Source: Podocnemis expansa (Eukaryota > Chordata > Testudines > Podocnemididae). Taken from it: a stretch of DNA of 64,000 bases. The position numbers were made by a program, and so were the translations under genes. Positions 21,700 to 32,736 of the stretch are shown here, in pieces; position 1 is the first letter of the stretch, and each line of letters opens with the position of its first letter. Under the pieces are notes generated by a model. That model was not told the DNA's origin. It saw nothing but the letters and a program-made list of their open reading frames with translations, and searched no databases. The stretch spans positions 8,077,449 through 8,141,448 of the forward strand of contig ML681964.1 of the NCBI GenBank assembly GCA_007922195.1, read 5' to 3'.

Positions 21700-24660
21700 C
21701 TGAAGCTATTCTGTGAATTCATATCAAATTCATAAATAGGTTCAAGTCTATCCAAATGGCATTTTCCAGGAAATAAACCGTTTGAAGTATTTTTTGCAGT
21801 TCTAGTCATGAGAATTCTAGAAGTAGTGATGACAGGCTCTGTCTATTGAATCACCACCACTGCATGCTGAAGTATTCTGCAAGCATAGTCCAGGATCATA
21901 TCTCCTTAGCTTGTGAAATCTGAAAGGATCACAGCATAATTTTGGAATATTTCATTAGTACTATCTCAGACTTGCTGATGCTTTTCCAACGTAGAGGAGA
22001 ATGCACTTATAAAGGGTTGGTCTGGCATTAAATGAATACTACCTTTGGTCTCACAGATACACTACCATGCCCATCTTAATCTTCCTCTCCTTAACACCAT
22101 ACATTAGGGTAAGCGAATATATGGTGGCCTGGTTCCAAATATTACTTTCAATTCCAGCACCTTCTTTGGTTGGAGAAGTTTGGTTTCCTATTAGAATTGT
22201 GATTTAGGCTTACTCTGCGCCTAAGTGGGCATATTTTTCTCTCTCAGGATGAGTGTCCATATGTTGTAACAATAAGATGAAAAGTCTTGGAAGGTTCTGT
22301 CTGTCAAACTTCACAACTCTAGAGAATAAAGGAACTGCAGTTGCTCATGGTTGTCCTAAAGGAAACTATTTTATGCAACTGGAAACCTAGTTAGTGGCAT
22401 TTATTCATTATTCCTGTTCTTAAAATAATACCACATATATAACACTTACCTCTGTAAACCCTGGCAATAGTCCCCTGAGAATTCCATTGTCCCTGTACAG
22501 TAAGTAGTTCTTACATCTTTCCCAGTCATTACCAAACAGCATTCTGTGGAATACAGTTCATAGAATAGGATATAGGACCTATAGAAGCTGTATAACACTG
22601 CATGAAAAATACTTACTTTTCAAAGTTTTCTACTGTAAATATGAATTTCCCCATTTGATATATGGACATAATCCTGTACTACTAAAATAGGCAAAAATCC
22701 CTGTGATTCAGAGCCATTTATTATAACTGCCTTAAACACTTGTCCTTTGGCCATAGACATCGGAGCTACAATTCATTCATAAGTTTCTCACCAATTCTCC
22801 CATTATGAGCTCAAAAATCATATCTAGATTTTTAACACACGTGTTTCAGGTAATATGGAGAAAACCACACTACATATGTGATGAAGTTCATATTCTGGTG
22901 AATTATTTTAGACTTGGACTAGTACTGTAACTTATTTTGTAAAATTCACCCCAGTATGGATTCAGTATGGCCATCTTGGTACGTCCCATATATAGCATTG
23001 CTTTTCATTATTTATTTGTATGCATGGAATGTAAATAGCTATGGAGCATTTTGTGATGCAATTTATTTAGGGTATCTGTCTAAGGAAACGTATGATGCAC
23101 AGTATAAATTCTCTCAGAAAAAACAAATATAGTAAATCAAAGCAACACGACAGTAATTCTAGTGACAAGTTTATGGTTGATTTGGAGGAAGTGCTGGGAA
23201 TGGAAGAGATGGAATCCTGTTTCCATTAAGATCATTGGGGAAATTTTCTGTTAATTTAGTGGATGCAGGACTTGGCCTGAAGGATGAGTCAAATAGTTGC
23301 TGAAAATGGGCTTCTACTTTGCAGAGTGCCTTTAAAAATGATAGCTCCTTATTTAACAACAACCTTGTATTTAAAAATGCTAGTGACAAAATAACATTTT
23401 ATCACTCTTTATCCCTGTTAGGTTTGTGGTACCAATATACTTCAGATAGAATGAGCTGGATTTTATCCCTTCTTATACATCAACAGAATTGTTTTTTAAA
23501 CTCCATTAAGTTCACTATGAACTTTTGATCAGTGATGTAAATTTTGAATTAAAAAAAAAATCTTACATCTGCAAGAGGAATGACAACTTCAGGTGGCATC
23601 TTTCATGCTGGAAAACAACTTTAAAATTCTGAATAAAGAATCAAATCAGAGCAGTGGGACTATATTAGTGAAATTTGCATAATAGAGACAATTTCATATT
23701 CACAAAGAAGTTATTGAAAAATAACTTGAGTGCTTATGCAAATTCCTGTCCTTTGATTGGTTAATAATGGCTTTCAGGCAATCAGAGTATAGGGACTGGT
23801 ATAATATGTGGTTATTTTAAAAATAACTTGATGGTGCGAATCAGATATCTTCAATCAATCAGATTTTAGGGAACTGTATAATTTTAAGGAAAAAAAAACC
23901 TTATGGGGATGCTTCAATAGCTTAACAATCCCTGTGCTAAGAAATAACTGGAGCATCTTTGCTGACACATAAGTCATCCTGAGATAGAGACAGGCATAGG
24001 GAATTTCAGTCTAAATCTTTGGCAAAATTACTGAAAAAGCATTGGCTTATAATTGAAAGGGTTAAGCAACCTCAACTATAGACATCACTATCTGTATCAT
24101 GTCTATTGCTATTCAACTTGTGCAATTTTTGGCTGTCATTAATTAAACATACAAAATATCCATTTTTAGGTGTAAAAATAATTTCTGTGTGTAGTGGAGT
24201 CTTGCTTTGAAGATTCTTACTTTGGATTCTTACTTTGATTTTTTCTGTTGGTTCCTCATTCGCATACTTGGACTAGTCCTGATACAGTTTGCACTGACAT
24301 TAAGACTGAGACAGAAAATCTAGCAGCTGACATTTAAAGTCAGTATCTTGGAGACAAGGGATTTTAAAGTGGCTTATAGACATGTTTGGTACAGCTGTTC
24401 TCATTCACTGGTATTTTATTGATCAAACCCAGGAAACTGTGCCCTTTTGTACCTATGTAGCAATTCAACCTCAGAACAGTTCTATGTTGCTGTAGAACAG
24501 AAGTGTCTAATTATCTAGACTGATTGGAGAGTGGGTCCTAATCATCAGGAGTCTCATGAAAAAGAGAGTTTTGGTGGCATATGGATTCCAAGGTTCATGA
24601 GAAAACTCGTGTAGCTTGACAGGTTAATGCTGGTAGATATATGGTAGAAAGATGCTGCCA
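21700..24660. other. AT-rich, no gene or clear repeat
   Basis: Unique-looking sequence with short random frames only. Confidence 0.35.
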
Positions 24661-24674
24661 CCATGCTTTGATTT

Positions 24675-24847
24675 TTCCAGAGGGGTAGCCGTGTTAGTCT
24701 GTGTATAGCAAAATCAGCGAGAGTCCTGTGGCACCTTATAGACTAACAGATTTCTTTGAGCATAAGCTTTTGTGGGCTACAACCCACTTTGTCAGATGCA
24801 TCTGATGAAGTAAGTTGTAGCCCACGAAACCTTATGCTCAAAGAAAG
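24675..24847. mobile_element. Palindromic hammerhead-like unit, second subfamily, 10-bp target duplication
   Basis: Left arm reverse: GGGGTAGCCGTGTTAGTCTG, AGTCCTGTGGCACC, GACTAACAGATTTCTTTGAG, CATAAGCTTTTGTGGGC. Right arm forward: CTGATGA, a hairpin ending GCCCAC, then GAAA, CCTTATGC, TC. The flanking direct repeat GCTTTGATTT occurs at 24665-24674 and 24848-24857. This subfamily has the 'TTATGCTC' end, where the T-C after the last hairpin matches the cleavage position of a hammerhead; the subfamily at 6690 has lost it. The arms join at a short ATGCATCTGATG palindrome. Confidence 0.7.
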
Positions 24848-24950
24848 CTTTGATTTGTTGCTCATGCAGCCACAGAAAAGTCTGTAGATTTAAGTAATTT
24901 AGAATTACAGATACTGTTGTCAGTTATTTACTTGAATAAAATACCTTGGA

Positions 24951-26435
24951 TAGAAGATTAGCGTTGGAAGGGACCTGAGGAGGTCATAAAATGTAACCCC
25001 TTGCTCAAAGAAGGACCAACCCCAACTAAATCAGGGGTTTGTCAAGCGAGATCTTAAAACCTCTAAGGATGTTGATTCCAGCACCTCCCTAGGTAACTCA
25101 TTCCAGTGTTTCACGGCCTCCCAGTGAAAAGGTATTTTTTCGAACAGCTAGCCTAGAATTCTCCCACTGGAAGTTAAAACCTTTGCTTCTTGTTCTGTCA
25201 TCTGCCACCATTGATGATAACCTAACTCTATCCTCTTTGGAACACTCCTTCAGGTTGTTGAAGGCTACTATTACTGCCCCCCCCCCCACTTTTCTGCAGA
25301 CTAAATTAGACCAGTTCCCTCAGCCTCTTCTCGTAAGTCTTGTGCTTCAACCTTTAGCAATTTATGTTGCCCTCTACTGGACTCTCTCTAGTTTCTCCAC
25401 ATACTTCCTGTCACGGTCAGCCCAGAACTGTACACAGTACTCCAATGGTGGCCTTACCAGTGCTGAATAGAGGGGAATAATCACTTTTCTTTAATTGCTG
25501 TGCTCCTACCAATGCAGCCAAATATGCTGTTAGCCTTCTTGGCAACAAGGGCACACTGTTGATTCACATCCAGCCTTTTGTCTACTGTAAGCCCCAGACC
25601 TTTTTCTGCAGAACTACTGCTTAGCTGGTTGGTCCCCTGCTTTGGCCTTCCTGATTTCACTCCTGTGCTTCAGCAATGTTTTTTTATTCGTCCTTTGTCA
25701 TCTGTCCAAGCTGCTGCTGCTTGTAAGCTTTCTTTTTGTGCTGAAGCTCACTGAAGATTTTTCTTTTAAGCAAATTGGTCATCCAACATATTATCTTTAT
25801 ACACATTGGGATAGTTTGTTCCTAAGGCCTCAATAAGTTGTCTAAAATACAGCTAGTGCTTTTGGACTCCTTTCCCCTTCATATTAGCTTTCCAGAGGAT
25901 TCTGCCCAGTTCCTTGGAGGGAGCCAACGTGTGCTTTTGTGGAGTCTGGGGTCTGTATTCTGCTGCTCTCCTGCTATCCTTTGCTCAGGATCCTGAATTC
26001 AACCATTTTCTGGTCACTGCTGCCCAGATTGTTGTCTGCTTTTACTTCCTCCTGTTCGTGTGAGGCAGGTCAAGAGGAGCACTTGCATAAGGAAGTTGTC
26101 AAAAACTTTGTGCATTGTCAGTGTGCAGCTGTATTGCACTCCCAGCAGATTTCGAGGTGATTGAAGTGCCCCCATGAGAACCAGGGCTGTGATCTGGAAA
26201 CTTTCATTAGTTGTCTGAAGAAAGCCTCATCTACCTCATCCTCCTGGTCTGGTGATCTGTAGTAGAAACCCAGCACATCATCATCCTTGTTGCTCTTGCC
26301 TCTAAACTTATCCTAGAGACTCTCCAACAGGCTTTTTTACAGTTTTATACTGGAGCTCTGAGTAGTCATATTGCACTCTTACATAAATGTAACTCCTTCA
26401 CCATTTTTCCCCTGCCAGGCCTTCCTGAACATCTT
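24951..26435 (-). mobile_element. CR1 LINE with internal deletion (endonuclease joined to 3' end)
   Basis: Read on the minus strand, 26435 to about 25640 encodes, with stops and shifts, part of the CR1 AP-type endonuclease region: a 'yYRsPDQEDEVDEAFFRQL' region, the W-G-x-F-N motif of the metal-binding site, and a later S/C-x-D-x-x-M segment. Near 25640 it jumps to the C-terminal end of the reverse transcriptase ORF (QQCALVAKKANS-like, then the LEYCVQFWA segment) and runs into the 3' UTR, ending GGTCCCTTCCAACGC near 24960. Most of the reverse transcriptase is missing. The frames are broken, so this is a dead copy. Confidence 0.85.
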
Positions 26436-26760
26436 AGGGATGTTTCTTTTTCATTTTGAAAATTTCTCTAATCGCCTACGTTAAGAATTGATCAGAAAAT
26501 GGCAGCTACCTTCTGCCATCAGTTCTGAAAGAGAATTTTTTAAAAAATGAAAACGTTGGACCAGAAACTGAAAAACAGCTTCAGTTTTGATTATGTAGTG
26601 ACATTTTAGGTTTTCAAAACCTAAAATGTTAGCAGGGGTTAACTTTCAATAAAAAATGAAGTACTTAGGATGAAATAAAGTTTCATTTGGGGAAATAAAA
26701 CACTATTTTGCCCTGGAAACTAGCTTAAATGATTTTTTTTTTTTCTCAAGCTCAATTTAG
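26436..26760. mobile_element. Possible AGAGCTG-family or other palindromic MITE debris
   Basis: TTTTAGGTTTTCAAAACCTAAAA at 26605-26628 is a near-perfect short palindrome in TTTTGAAA-rich text similar to 11446 and 29095. No ends could be defined. Confidence 0.25.
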
Positions 26761-27103
26761 ATAGTGATACTGTTCCAACATAATTTAGCTGTATTAAATC
26801 TAAATCCACTAACTCGTTAATATTCAAATCTGTTACCTGCATATTTATAGAAATCTAGATAGAATTGAAAGAGTCTTGGTCTCATGTTTTTTCATCTTTT
26901 CCTTTAATTTTGTAATATGGGCATTAAAAAGTAAAATACTGATGATCCTCTATACAAACAAAAAACAAAAAAACCCTCTTTTGTACTACTGTGCTGAAGG
27001 CTCCATAGCCCATTGCATTTCAAGCTGTTCTTTCACAAGAGCATCCTGAGAATTTTTGTGTTTTAAACAGCAGAGTGCCTGGAAAGTTAACTTCCTTTTA
27101 AAG

Positions 27104-27327
27104 TAAAACAAACCAGCAGTCCCATGTCACTTAAAGACTAACAAATTTGTTTATCGCATGAGCTTTCGTGGGAGAAAATCCCACTTCATCAAATGTGACA
27201 AAGTGGGATTTTCTCCCATGAAAGCTCATGCGATAAACAAATTTGTTAGTTTTTTTGTAAATTTATTAGTGCCACAGGACTCCTTGTTTGTTTACTGAAC
27301 TTGACTAACACGGCTGCCCCTTTGGAG
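27104..27327. mobile_element. Palindromic hammerhead-like unit with 13-bp target duplication
   Basis: Left arm reverse: CAGTCCCATGTCACTTAAAG, GACTAACAAATTTGTTTATC, GCATGAGCTTTCGTGGGAG. Right arm forward: GTGGGATTTTCTCCCATG with GAAAGCTCATGC, then GATAAACAAATTTGTTAG, GTGCCACAGGACTCCTTG and GACTAACACGGCTGCCCC. The flanking 13-bp direct repeat CTTCCTTTTAAAG lies at 27091-27103 and 27328-27340. The CTGATGA element of the hammerhead core is changed to TGACAAA here, so this copy could not self-cleave. Confidence 0.75.
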
Positions 27328-27340
27328 CTTCCTTTTAAAG

Positions 27341-28580
27341 AGATCTGCTTAGCACAAAGGGTTCTCTTTTAGGATAAATGGGACGGAACAGAACAAAATC
27401 CTCACATTCAGTAGAGCTATACCCTTTTACACTAGATAAGGATCTGTTCCCACTTGGTTTAATATTTGGTGACTCTCAGTTATTTAACATGTATGTGAGT
27501 AAATTTATCTCATGGAAGATTGAGTTAAAACGAATAAAAGTGCTGTAATAAATGCCTGAATAATGGTGACCGAGACTAAGTCGGGGGGAGCAGGGGAGGC
27601 CAGTGTATCTGAGTGCTAATCAATTGCATTATCCCAGATGTTTGAAGTATTGTGGCAGATGTTGCTGCTGGAATAAAACCTTCATATATCCTGCATATTG
27701 AAAGTGTTTCACATGTGATCATAGCCATTGTATCCATAGCCAGCCAACACAGAAACAAATAAGGGAAAAGAGACTCCTCAGCAAAGCTAATAAACCCCAC
27801 AGGAGACAGTACTGTTTCAGCATTCAGACTCTAGAATTTGTTTCTGCCTTTAATTGATAAACATACAGTACTCATCTTTAGTGTGCATATGTTTCATGAA
27901 TATACACATATAGCCTAGAAGTTGGAAGCTTTCATAGTATGACTATATTAAATAAATAAGCAGGGTATAATCTCATGGTTAACACTAGTAGAGTATATTT
28001 CATATACATAGTTTCAGGAATAATAATTTTTATAGTTATAATAAAGCTGTTTGTAAATATAAAAGAAAAATACTATGGAAAATGTTGCAGAACAGAGATG
28101 CTTAATGTGTTTAAAATTTTGCAGTCAACATGTTACCTCATTACTAGCTACAGTTACTCTGCAGTCCAACAGCCTTCCAGCAGAAGCCTCCATAATCCCT
28201 CAAGTGCAGCATTGTTGCCTCCTGTAGCTGTATTATGAGTGTTGCAATGTTTGGGGTTTTTCTTGAAGTCCCAGTTTCTGAAATCAGGTTACTACCTAAG
28301 AATCCCAGTTTTCATTTGATTAAAAAGTGCATTTCTAGAACTCATGTTTGCAGAGAGAGGCTTGAAATTTTAACCCTCAAAAGGTTTAACTCCAGCAGAC
28401 AAATGAAAATTAATATTTTAAAATTCTCAGATACATTATTTTAAAAATTCTGTGATTTTTTGAATGTTTAAAGTTGGCCACACTATATAGGAAAAAGGAA
28501 GTATTTATAATCTTAAATCAAAGTTGACCAGTCTTAAGATAGATTACAGACTGCATAGGTGCAGAATGCTGAAAGCAACA
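27341..28580. other. AT-rich, no gene seen
   Basis: Unique-looking sequence, with no recognisable element and only short frames. Confidence 0.35.
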
Positions 28581-28588
28581 GGCTAGGA

Positions 28589-28762
28589 CAATGGTATTCA
28601 ACTTTTTGCAGGTTGTGACACACTTGGCATATCATGACCTAATAGGACACACCAGCCCACTCCCCCAAGCCATATCCAGCCATCTCCCTGGCTCACTGTG
28701 ACACACTTACCACCCTGTGGTGACACAGTAATATGTCCTGATACAGTAGTTGAGAACCACTA
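28589..28762. mobile_element. Short hAT-type MITE
   Basis: Ends CAATGGTATTCAACTTTTT and CAGTAGTTGAGAACCACTA are inverted repeats of the CAGTGGTTCTCAACC type. Flanks GGCTAGGA and ATCCAGGA agree at 5 of 8 positions, consistent with an old 8-bp duplication. The 174-base interior has TTGTGACACACTTGGC and its inverse GTGACACACTTACCACC. No coding capacity. Confidence 0.65.
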
Positions 28763-29094
28763 ATCCAGGACCTACCTGCAGAGAAGCTATGATGAGCAGA
28801 ACTGGGCCTAGGTGGCTGAGAGTTTGGCTAAATTGTGCCCTTTTTTCTTGCAGCATAAATACATGGTTGCAGTCAGGAATACACTGGAGAGTAGTCACAC
28901 CAAAACCAATTTAAGCTTTTATGCTAGACAGCCCTTAGGCCTGATTTAAGAAATCTGATTTAATTTTGTTTGTATCCATCAAAGCAATTGTGCCTGGGAT
29001 ATTTGAGTGAAAGTTGTGTGAATAAATGACTTCTTTTGGTTAGTTGGCAGTTCTTGGAGGGTGGGGGAGGTGAAGTAAATGTCGAAGGAACCCT

Positions 29095-29386
29095 GTATTT
29101 TGGGTTGAACAAAATGGTTTATTGTATCCAGATGTTCCATGTTGATTTTGAGCTTTTAAAAAGTTTCGAATGTTTTTAAATAAAATTGAAGGAAATTTCA
29201 AAATAAACAGCTTTGAATGGAAAAATCAGAAATTTCATTCTGAATACTTCAAGATTAAACATGTTTGTTTTTTTTCTGACATTTTATTTCCAGCTGAAAC
29301 AGTTTGGCAAATTCAACACATTTCCAAATCTGCTACATTTTTTTTAATGAAAAAATTTTTGGCCAAAAAATTTTGCCCAACTCTTA
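29095..29386. mobile_element. Palindromic TTTTGAAA-rich MITE, AGAGCTG-like family
   Basis: Interior text such as AAATTTCAAAATAAACAGC and AATTTTTGGCCAAAAAATTT forms a long imperfect palindrome ending GCCCAACTCTTA. It is related to 11446-11829 and 63690-63887. Ends are approximate. Confidence 0.35.
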
Positions 29387-29389
29387 CTT

Positions 29390-30885
29390 GAACCTTTTAT
29401 TTCTGGCAGCCTTAGAAAAGTAATTCTCTGTTATCTGAAATGTATGTTTGCTTATGGAAACATTCCAAGGTCTAGAATCTGAATAGTGCTCATAGCATCT
29501 GTCTACAGGCTCATAGTATGCAGTCATCAGAAGGTACGCGGGCACCATAGTTATCTCAGCAACACCTTGAAATGGTGTTGATTTATCAAACTTGCTGCAC
29601 ATCCAAATCAATGCCATTGAAAAGTTGAAATGACATTTAGAAATTGTAAATTTTTGGCTCTGGGGCGCTGACTCAAAATGTTTTTTCAGATTCCTTAGAG
29701 TTCTATAAATTCAAATAAAATGAAATAGGCTCTTCTGTAGATAAAAATTCTTTGTGGTAAGTATAAAAATTTCAGACTTGGAGGACAGGCTTAGGAAAAA
29801 TTACATTTTACGTGCTGTGCGCTCTTTAAATTTGTGAAACTCAAGAGATGTTAGCTCAGACTGCCCCACCTAAAAGCCTGACCCTAATTTTAGCTTTCTC
29901 CAGATGGACTATTTGTAGAGATGTTTCTGTCACAGAGCGATGTGAATTGGCCAGATTGGGCTGTTTTTCTAAATATTCCTTTACACTCTATATTGTGTGT
30001 GTGTATTTTAAACTAATTTGGAAAAATTCAGGGCTCAAACTACTGTGGGAATATGGGTCTGGAGACCCTCAATTCATCTTGGTTGACTCTCTCTCTATAT
30101 AAAATTCAACTGGCACCTTTTATTAGCAGATGGATAATTCTGGATATATTCTGTAGTTCAGCCATAGGGAAAAGTTGTTTAAACAAGTAACTTAACTGGC
30201 CAATTTGTGTCACTATTCTTCTACAGAAACACAGTTGCAGATGACTTATCTGGATGCAGCTAAAAAGGATGGGAGAACACACAGAGTGAGTTATCATTTA
30301 AAAGAAGTAAGGGTGGCAGAACTTGTCTCTATATGTACCAGGTTATAGTCACAGCCTAGCTCAACTTCCTTTCCAGTTTGTACTCTTGTCGCTCATGGCT
30401 TGTAATGGATACAGAAATAAATAAATAAGAAATATTTGGAAGCTGCCAGTGATGGCTGCCTGGCAAGAATAATTAACTAGATGTTTTCACTGAGCAGTAC
30501 ACTTCCATTTAATGATGCGTCAACAGTCAATTTTAGACCCAATCCAAAATCCACTGAAGTCAATGGAGTCTCCAAATTAACTTCACTGTTCTTTAGATCA
30601 GGCCTTTGATCTGTAAATGGACAGTACAATCTACAAAGACAACTGAGGAGGTAGAAGAATGCTTTTGTACATGGCCTGGTTTCCTGTACACACTAGCACT
30701 TGTAAAAGTGCATAACACCTTTGCACACCACAAGACAAAGTGATGCACATGGAAAAGTTAAAAAAGTAGAGAAATGGAAGTTGTGATTGCAGGTCCTCCA
30801 GATAATTTCATTCAATATCTGCAGGCAAGGGATGTCAAAGTTATAGGAATTGCTTAGAGCCTTGAACATCAGGGCAAGGGACTAT
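29390..30885. other. AT-rich, no gene seen
   Basis: Includes a short repeat-debris motif CACTGAAGTCAATGGAGTC at 30553-30571. No exon-like frame. Confidence 0.35.
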
Positions 30886-30895
30886 TTGAATGGAG

Positions 30896-31068
30896 CAGGG
30901 GTTCTCAAACTTGGGGTTGTGACCCCTCAAGGAGTTGCAGTGTTATTGGAGGGTATGAGCTATCTGCCCCTGTGCATGCTATTAAGGAGGACTCATCACA
31001 GCCTAAAATATTTTCAAAGAGGTGTCCCAAAAACAAACAAACAAACAAAAAAAGTTTGAGGACTCCTG
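30896..31068. mobile_element. Short hAT-type MITE
   Basis: Terminal inverted repeats are CAGGGGTTCTCAAACTT and AAGTTTGAGGACTCCTG. Flanks GAATGGAG (30888-30895) and GTATGAAG (31069-31076) match at 6 of 8 bases, as for an aged hAT target duplication. The interior includes GGGGTTGTGACCCC (a perfect palindrome) and an (AAAC)n tract. It is 173 bases with no coding frame. Confidence 0.75.
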
Positions 31069-31204
31069 GTATGAAGGAGCCCATGTTCTCTTAACACAGT
31101 GACTCATTGCCCATGTCACCATGGAAAATCTTTCAGTATGTTCTGTGGTAAAATGAGAAATGACTTGGTCTGTCATTTTACCTATCCTATATGCTAACCA
31201 AAAT

Positions 31205-31750
31205 GATATAAAAAAATTCCCCTCTCACCCCTATGGGTGGTATGTGTCATCCTCAACCTTGGGTCCTCTACCAGAGGCCTGGGAGTTTGAGTTTTCTGCG
31301 CAGTATCTTAGCTGTTCCTAGCACTGCACTCTTCTGGACAGAGAGCTCTGATGTTCCTGGGATCTGTTGGAGCCACTCTCCCAGCTTAGGAGTCACAGCC
31401 CCAAGTGCTCCTACCACCACCGGGACCACTTTGGCCTTCACTTTCCACATCCACTCTAGTTCCTCTTTCAGGCCCTGGTACTTCTCCAGCTTCTCATACT
31501 CCTTCTTCCTGATGTTGCTGTCACTTGGCACTGCTACATCTATCACCACCGCTGTCTTCTGGTCCTTGTCTATTACCACGATGTCTGGTTGATTGGCCAG
31601 TACCTGCCTGTCTGTCTGGATCTGGAAGTCCCACAGAATCTTAGCCCTGTTATTCTCCATGACCTTCTGTGGCATCTCCCATCTGGTCTTGGGAGGGTCT
31701 AGCCCATACACTGTGCAGATGTTCCTGTACACAATGCCAGCTACTTGGTT
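31205..31750 (-). mobile_element. Second non-LTR (restriction-like endonuclease) copy: 3' segment
   Basis: The inverse of bases 1142 to about 1680: 3' UTR end (CCCCTCTCACCCCTATGGG), stop codon and the last ~160 codons. Homology to the first copy stops sharply at CTACTTGGTT (31741-31750). Directly after it begins the opposite-strand 5' segment of the same family (31751-31989). The junction has the form expected from twin priming during target-primed reverse transcription. Confidence 0.85.
31268..31750 (-). pseudogene. C-terminal restriction-like endonuclease fragment
   Basis: About 160 codons remain open to the natural stop. They match residues 379-539 of the frame at 8-1627 with about 11 substitutions and one missing isoleucine (IPGITSEL versus IPGTSEL). 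The endonuclease signature is kept: P-D before IVVIDKDQ and the D of VVIDVAV. The CCHC finger and reverse transcriptase are absent, lost at the inversion junction. There is no start codon or promoter of its own, so it is not expected to function. Confidence 0.8.
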
Positions 31751-31989
31751 AACAAGGTCCACACCAGATGTTGGGGAACCAGGACAATCTGACGATAAGT
31801 GGGCTACTGGAACAAACTATACATGGATGAGACAAGAGAACCTGGATTTGATGGAATGCTACTACAACAGTAGGCCTAATGAGAGCGGACATATGAAACG
31901 TATGAGGGAACTATGGATGGACAAAAGACCTACATCCACACTAACTGAGAAACAGCTAGTTACCCAACGCTTCAACATAGTAAAGAGGC
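31751..31989 (+). pseudogene. Inverted 5' segment of the same non-LTR element (N-terminal coding part)
   Basis: The forward frame reads WATGTNYTWMRQENLDLMEC, then YYNSRPNESGHMKRMRELW, then PTSTLTEKQLVTQRFNIVKR. I recognise this arrangement (a DLMECYY...S.P...GYM.RM..LW segment followed by LT.KQL..QRsNI.KR) from the N-terminal part of retrotransposon proteins that carry this type of reverse transcriptase. It runs head-on into the minus-strand 3' segment. Upstream of about 31797 the frame is not convincing. The full 5' end is missing: recognisable text stops at about 31989. Confidence 0.65.
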
Positions 31990-32014
31990 AGCATATATAT
32001 ATATGCATGCTGCC
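31987..32014. repeat. 28-base near-perfect palindrome
   Basis: GGCAGCAT, an (AT)n centre, then GCATGCTGCC: a strong hairpin at the outer edge of the inverted 5' segment of the non-LTR element. It may mark the insertion boundary or be a fold-back made at insertion. Confidence 0.5.
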
Positions 32015-32354
32015 TGTATATTCCGCAACCTGAGAACAATTTGAAACTTGAAAGCTGGAAATTTATTATCTCTAATGGATGCTCTCTCAAGCTGGAGAAT
32101 GGCCAAAATATTGGCTCTTTTAAAGAGGAAAGACTGGGGGATGGGAGCTTATTACCATCAAGTGGAATTTTCTTTCATTTTCATAGATGTTAGTGCTTAC
32201 CATGTTTATCACTACTCAAAGTCCTCATTTACATATGTTGCACACTGTTTCCTGATTTTATAAAGGAAATCCTCACGCTATATAAAACATTTCAAATAAA
32301 TCCATTTTAAATCTTGTGTTGGATTAGACTTCAAATAGTTCATGAATGTAAATG
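32015..32354. other. AT-rich, no feature
   Basis: Nothing recognisable between the palindrome and the next hAT-type element. Confidence 0.35.
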
Positions 32355-32362
32355 CTCTACTG

Positions 32363-32728
32363 CAGTGGTTCCCAACCTTTTTCAGGCTGGGGACCACTTT
32401 TTAACAACAAAAAAAAATCTTTGCAGCCCCCTTGGCTGATTATGTAATCTGGCCCGCACCTCTGGGACATTCAGTGAGCAGTGCTGCCACCACCATTGCC
32501 TGTGCTGCTGTGGAGACAAGCTGTGGCAGCTATGGCCCCCTGCCCTTGCCCCTGCCAGTGAGCCCCATTCCCCTGTCAGGATCTGGCCATGGTGGGGAGA
32601 GGCAGCCCCGGTAGGGACCATCGGGGCTGTAGCTGGATTCCGACTGTAGTAGGGAGAGGCTCAGCGGACCCCCTGCAGCATGTCCGCGGACCCCTGAGGG
32701 TCCCAGGACCACAGGTTGAGAACTACTG
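32363..32728. mobile_element. hAT-type MITE, 366 bases, with 8-bp target duplication
   Basis: Starts CAGTGGTTCCCAACCTTTTT and ends CACAGGTTGAGAACTACTG, clear terminal inverted repeats. Flanks CTCTACTG (32355-32362) and CTCTAATG (32729-32736) match at 7 of 8 bases. The GC-rich interior (GGGGACCAC, GCGGACCCC) contrasts with its surroundings. Overlapping frames of about 60-80 codons on both strands reflect composition only. Confidence 0.8.
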
Positions 32729-32736
32729 CTCTAATG

